DNA from: an uncultured Eubacterium sp.
GTDB lineage: Bacteria; Bacillota; Clostridia; Lachnospirales; Lachnospiraceae
Assembly (NCBI GenBank): GCA_910586045.1
Contig: CAJUIH010000082.1
Coordinates: 1 to 16,680, forward strand
Direction: 5' to 3'
DNA: 16,680 nucleotides
Shown: positions 14,212 through 16,680 of the stretch, piece by piece
How the letters are laid out: the number at the start of each line of letters is the position of its first letter
Position numbering within the stretch: the stretch's first letter is position 1
The notes under the pieces: generated by a model
What the model was told of the DNA's origin: nothing
Databases searched by the model: none
Seen by the model: the letters and a program-made list of their open reading frames with translations, nothing else
Program-made: the position numbers and the translations under genes

Positions 14212-15594
14212 CTACTGGTTTAATAATGCCGTGTAAGAAGCCGCATTATCTGTTTTTACCATATTAATTGCAAATGCGTCGTACTGGCCCGGATTGCCGA
14301 GACGGTTTGTAATATTGGATTCGGTCTGTCCGTCGCCGCCGATATAATCAACGTCCAGATTCAGAACATCATCATAATTCTGAAGCAGCGGCTGATAGGT
14401 AGAACTCAGGAAATTATCGGAAGCATTGTAAATATTCAGCCAAACTTTCTTGGACGGATGCGCGCTCTCATCAAGCTGTTTGGATACCGGGTCGTAAATC
14501 TTTGTCGAATCGGTGAAGTCCTGATAATTATCAGCCGTTACCGCAACGTTTAACGCATAATACGAACGTTCTTCTTCTCTGTATACATAAACATCTTCTG
14601 ACAGTACATTGCCTGCTTCGTCCGCTGTGCCGATGCCGGTATCAATATCCACGCCGTCTAATGCGTTACGCAGAACACGCAGTGTCAGGTAAGCCTGTAC
14701 ATCCGCATGCTGGCTGATTGTTCCGCCGTAGCCTTCTGCAATGGCAGCGACCGCGTCACTATTTGCATCGTAGCCAAAGGTAGGTACGTTATTATCTTTG
14801 GACCATGCATTAAACATAGACATACCCATACCATCGTTATTGGATGCAATCACATCGATTTCTTCGCCGAACGAAGAAGACCAGGTACCGATCGCATTCC
14901 CTGCCGTAGCCGCATCCCAAGTAGCGCCTGCGGAGTTTTTCATTTCCTGGGAAGCCAGTTCACGAACTACATACTTCTTGCCGCCGACTTCAATCGATCC
15001 ATCCTGTACGGCTGTCGCGGATCCGTCTGTATTCGTTCCGATCGGATCGCTGTTAATATCCCCGTCTTTTTCCACACCTGTGCCAAGCGCCTTACGGATG
15101 CCTCTGGTACGTGCAATAGAATCATTATGTCCAATATCGCCGATCGCAAGTACATAACCGATGACACCGTCGCCGTTGCGGTCAATTTTATCTATATTTG
15201 CCTCAATATAGTCTTTTACCATCGTTCCTTGCAGTTCCGCGCCCTGATTTGCGTCAAATCCTACATAATATGTATCTTCGTTAAAGGAAAGCGCTGTCAT
15301 GTCCAGTTCTCCAGTAGAACTGTTGGACGGCTGACGGTTAAACCATACCAAAGGTTTGTCTTTATTTGCCACATCCCCGGAAGCTCCTTCGTCCGAAGCC
15401 CCCTCGTTAGAAGCATCCTGGCTATCACCCTCATCTCCCGCGTTATCGCCGGAAGTATCTTCTTGATTCGTTTGATCTTCCGTGGAAGTGCCGGAATCAC
15501 CCGATTTGTCCGATCCGGAATCACCGGAGCCGCACGCAACTAGCGAAAGCCCCATCATTACCGCCAATGTCATGGAAATCATTTTTTTCTTCAT
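14212..15594 (-). CDS. mglB: Galactose-type sugar-binding lipoprotein, apparently circularly permuted MglB
   Basis: A 460-residue protein and first gene of the transporter operon. ATG 15594 has AAGGGAG 7 nt upstream. Residues 1-20 plus Cys21 form a lipoprotein signal (lipobox LVAC). Residues 22-78 are a Ser/Asp/Glu/Gly tether. Residue 79 onward starts at KPLVWFNRQP, equivalent to mid-MglB VPVVFFNKEP, and continues in order: YYVGFDANQG, calcium loop DRNGDGVIG (138-146), GDIGHNDSIAR (H156, D158, R162), TWD (W226), ASNNDG (N253), FGYDANSD (D276), ALNVAVTADNYQDF. Only after this come VWLNIYNASDNF (D393, F395) and FAINMV (N444), the segments that normally begin MglB. Galactose-contact positions are therefore nearly all present, but one (E. 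coli N256) appears as Q295. About 35 residues are inserted near 172-207. Role: capture of galactose or glucose for MglAC. Confidence 0.9.
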   Translation of the reverse strand: MKKKMISMTLAVMMGLSLVACGSGDSGSDKSGDSGTSTEDQTNQEDTSGDNAGDEGDSQDASNEGASDEGASGDVANKDKPLVWFNRQPSNSSTGELDMTALSFNEDTYYVGFDANQGAELQGTMVKDYIEANIDKIDRNGDGVIGYVLAIGDIGHNDSIARTRGIRKALGTGVEKDGDINSDPIGTNTDGSATAVQDGSIEVGGKKYVVRELASQEMKNSAGATWDAATAGNAIGTWSSSFGEEIDVIASNNDGMGMSMFNAWSKDNNVPTFGYDANSDAVAAIAEGYGGTISQHADVQAYLTLRVLRNALDGVDIDTGIGTADEAGNVLSEDVYVYREEERSYYALNVAVTADNYQDFTDSTKIYDPVSKQLDESAHPSKKVWLNIYNASDNFLSSTYQPLLQNYDDVLNLDVDYIGGDGQTESNITNRLGNPGQYDAFAINMVKTDNAASYTALLNQ

Positions 15595-15639
15595 ATTTTT
15601 CTCCCTTCTGATCACATAATTACTCTGATCACTGATCTT

Positions 15640-15683
15640 ATCATTGATACGTCATTCATACGCCATTGATACATCATTGATCT
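15640..15683 (-). repeat. Four tandem 11-bp repeats in the mglB leader
   Basis: On the plus strand ATCATTGATAC, GTCATTCATAC, GCCATTGATAC and ATCATTGATCT follow each other without gaps. They lie between the putative promoter and the mglB start. Two TGATCA palindromes (15609-15614 and 15626-15631) continue the theme towards the gene. An 11-bp period puts each unit on the same helix face, which suits cooperative protein binding; a role in the mRNA leader is the alternative. Confidence 0.7.
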
Positions 15684-15706
15684 ATGTACCCTTTGTTACT
15701 GTTGTC

Positions 15707-15712
15707 AGTATA
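15707..15712 (-). promoter_or_regulatory. Candidate -10 of the mgl transporter operon promoter
   Basis: Minus-strand TATACT at 15707-15712, preceded by an AT-rich 17-nt spacer and a poor -35 (TGTTTT), about 115 nt before the mglB ATG. A weak -35 is expected for a promoter that depends on an AraC-type activator. An alternative start is a TTGTCA box near 15750 with no convincing -10. The rest of 15595-15853 is AT-rich and holds no gene. Confidence 0.4.
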
Positions 15713-15853
15713 TCCAAATTACATGGAAGAAAACATAGAATATTTTTGACAAGTCATTGAAATTTTTATGATTTTATTGGTTGTATCTAACAATTTTCGA
15801 CTATTTTATCTGAAATGATTGGTAACTTTTACTGTATGGAATCCCGATCGCGC

Positions 15854-15887
15854 AAAAAAGAGAACCGACATTGTGGTTCTCTTTTTT
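15854..15887. terminator. Bidirectional intrinsic terminator upstream of the mgl operon
   Basis: AAAAAAGAGAACC (15854-15866) is perfectly complementary to GGTTCTCTTTTTT (15875-15887) around an 8-nt loop. The stem has A-runs and T-runs on opposite flanks, so it can terminate in both directions. It insulates the mgl promoter from whatever lies upstream, including the palindromic repeat. Confidence 0.85.
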
Positions 15888-15901
15888 CGCTTTATTTCCG
15901 T

Positions 15902-16306
15902 TACCGTTCAGATAAGGTGTTGCATTTTGGCTAACCGGACGCTGAGAGAGACGGTTTGCCCGGCTTGCCGGCGGCCCTCCAGAATGGCAAGAATCCCTAA
16001 GCATTCTGCAATTTACGGATCGGCCTGCCCGGTCGCAGCGCCTAATTCGCCCTGGCTTGCGGCAACGTTGGAAGAATGGTTAGAAGCCCTTAGTATTCTG
16101 CCTGACACCCTAAGGGGCGAAGCCAAGCGGCGCCTTTAGCCACTGGCGACAGCCAGGGCGAACCAGGCGGCGCGTCCGGACAGGCCGATCCGTAAATGCA
16201 GAATACTTAGGGATTCTTAGCATTCGGGAGCCGGAGCCGCAAGCCAGGCCCGCATCCCTCATCCGGCGTCCGGCTAACGAAAATGTAACCCCTGATCGGA
16301 ACGGTT
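15902..16306. repeat. Palindromic dispersed repeat, right copy, with about 156-bp inverted arms
   Basis: Left arm about 15902-16057 is an imperfect reverse complement of right arm about 16151-16306, with a 93-bp centre. Matching landmarks are ACCGTTC (near 15904) with GAACGGT, GCATTTTGGCTAACCGGAC with GTCCGGCTAACGAAAATG, AATCCCTAAGCATTCTGC with GCAGAATACTTAGGGATT, and ATTTACGGATCGGCCTG with CAGGCCGATCCGTAAAT. The centre plus right arm (16075-16288) is the same unit as 4807-5021, in the same orientation. The word AATGGYNAGAA...ATTCTGC occurs three times here (15983, 16075 and inverted at 16199-16225). No transposase gene lies inside. Confidence 0.8.
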
Positions 16307-16318
16307 ACCCATTTCCAT

Positions 16319-16573
16319 TTATCTCTTTAATCTGATTTTGCCGGATTTGATTTTTTCTATAATATTATTTTCAGCATCAAAAGCACGTTCAAATTCTATT
16401 TTAAACTCAATTTTTTTGATTTTGTTTATTGCAAATATTTCCTTAAAACTTTTGTCCACGACCAGTTCGAATACGGCATAACACTCGTCCAGGATCGGGT
16501 TGCTGTTCAAAGCAAGCATGCAGGAACCCAGATCGTAAGGTAAGTCGTTAACCGAACAATATTCAACCGACAA
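16319..16573 (-). CDS. Hypothetical protein, weakly supported (84 aa)
   Basis: An open frame with a TTG as first possible start and a TAA at the end; the in-frame stop just upstream leaves no ATG, and no ribosome binding site is visible. The composition is protein-like: a mixed N-terminal half, then a charged Lys/Glu/Ile-rich half (IKKIEFKIEFERAFDAENNI). I do not recognise it. It may be a decayed C-terminal fragment of a larger gene or a small gene starting internally. It lies directly beyond the palindromic repeat, so the repeat may have truncated its surroundings. Confidence 0.35.
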   Translation of the reverse strand: MSVEYCSVNDLPYDLGSCMLALNSNPILDECYAVFELVVDKSFKEIFAINKIKKIEFKIEFERAFDAENNIIEKIKSGKIRLKR

Positions 16574-16680
16574 AATTTCAGCACAATATCATTTGTTTCT
16601 GGCCCGCCGTTTATCGGGTTTATTATGCAATATTCAATCACCGAATATATAGTTTACAATAATATTTTTATCTGCATAAA
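16574..16680. other. AT-rich DNA with no recognisable gene
   Basis: The last 107 bases are AT-rich apart from a short GC patch (GGCCCGCCG) that could form a small CCCG/CGGG stem near 16603-16618. No promoter, RNA gene or ORF is evident before the window ends. Confidence 0.5.

Noticed and set aside
14707..15543. 278-codon plus-strand ORF opposite the permuted binding protein
   Set aside because: It is fully antisense to a gene with clear domains and a ribosome site. Its composition (Ile, Arg, Cys rich, low complexity) is that of a shadow frame.
14212..15594. Assembly error or gene fusion as explanation of the unusual motif order in the binding protein
   Set aside because: There is one uninterrupted frame with one signal sequence and one stop, each MglB segment is present exactly once, and the new join is bridged by a plausible linker. 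A misassembly would more likely duplicate or drop segments or shift the frame. It remains a possibility to exclude with homologues.
15640..15683. CRISPR array
   Set aside because: The units are 11 bp with no spacers and there are no cas genes; it is a simple tandem repeat.

Overview
The window looks like a chromosomal segment of an anaerobic Clostridia species, probably of the Lachnospiraceae type. The grounds are a Tn916-family integration module, YesM/YesN-type two-component genes beside a sugar ABC transporter, an Mgl-type transporter with Gram-positive lipoprotein binding proteins, and strong AGGAGG-like ribosome binding sites. This is inference from gene content; no rRNA or marker gene is present.

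Region 1 (1-3690) is the right-hand end of an integrative element. A truncated unrecognised gene is followed by a tightly overlapping four-gene set: a Cys-rich protein, two small ORFs and a 68-residue excisionase. A hairpin follows, then a 399-residue Tn916-type tyrosine integrase. The element probably ends in the AT-rich DNA between 3447 and 3690. Region 2 (3690-4800) is a junkyard: the N-terminus of an ISAs1-type transposase, a frameshifted unknown remnant, and an intact Uma2-family (DUF820) gene on the minus strand.

Region 3 (5066-15594, all minus strand) is the functional core, a galactose/glucose-type uptake and sensing locus. Reading with transcription, it runs: a lipoprotein sugar-binding protein, MglA ATPase and MglC permease, then a terminator and a fresh promoter, then a YesN-type response regulator, a YesM-type sensor kinase, a membrane-anchored periplasmic-binding-like protein, and a second sugar-binding lipoprotein of the ordinary MglB type. 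A sensible model is that the anchored and lipoprotein binding proteins present sugar to the kinase, which phosphorylates the AraC-type regulator, which switches on the transporter operon. XylFII-LytS-YesN of Clostridium beijerinckii is the known precedent for this logic.

Two proteins in the core are unusual. The transporter's binding protein reads as a natural circular permutation of MglB: the first-lobe segment that normally starts the mature protein sits at the C-terminus, after a Ser/Asp/Gly-rich tether. The second binding protein, about 8 kb away, keeps the normal order and serves as an internal control. The MglC-type permease carries about 215 extra N-terminal residues, highly charged and coiled-coil-like, ahead of the first membrane segment.

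Region 4: a palindromic repeat family brackets the sugar locus. One copy is at 4807-5021 and a longer copy with about 156-bp inverted arms is at about 15902-16306. The shared 215-bp unit is in direct orientation, so the whole cluster of about 11 kb is flanked by recombinable repeats. A weakly supported small ORF and AT-rich DNA end the window.
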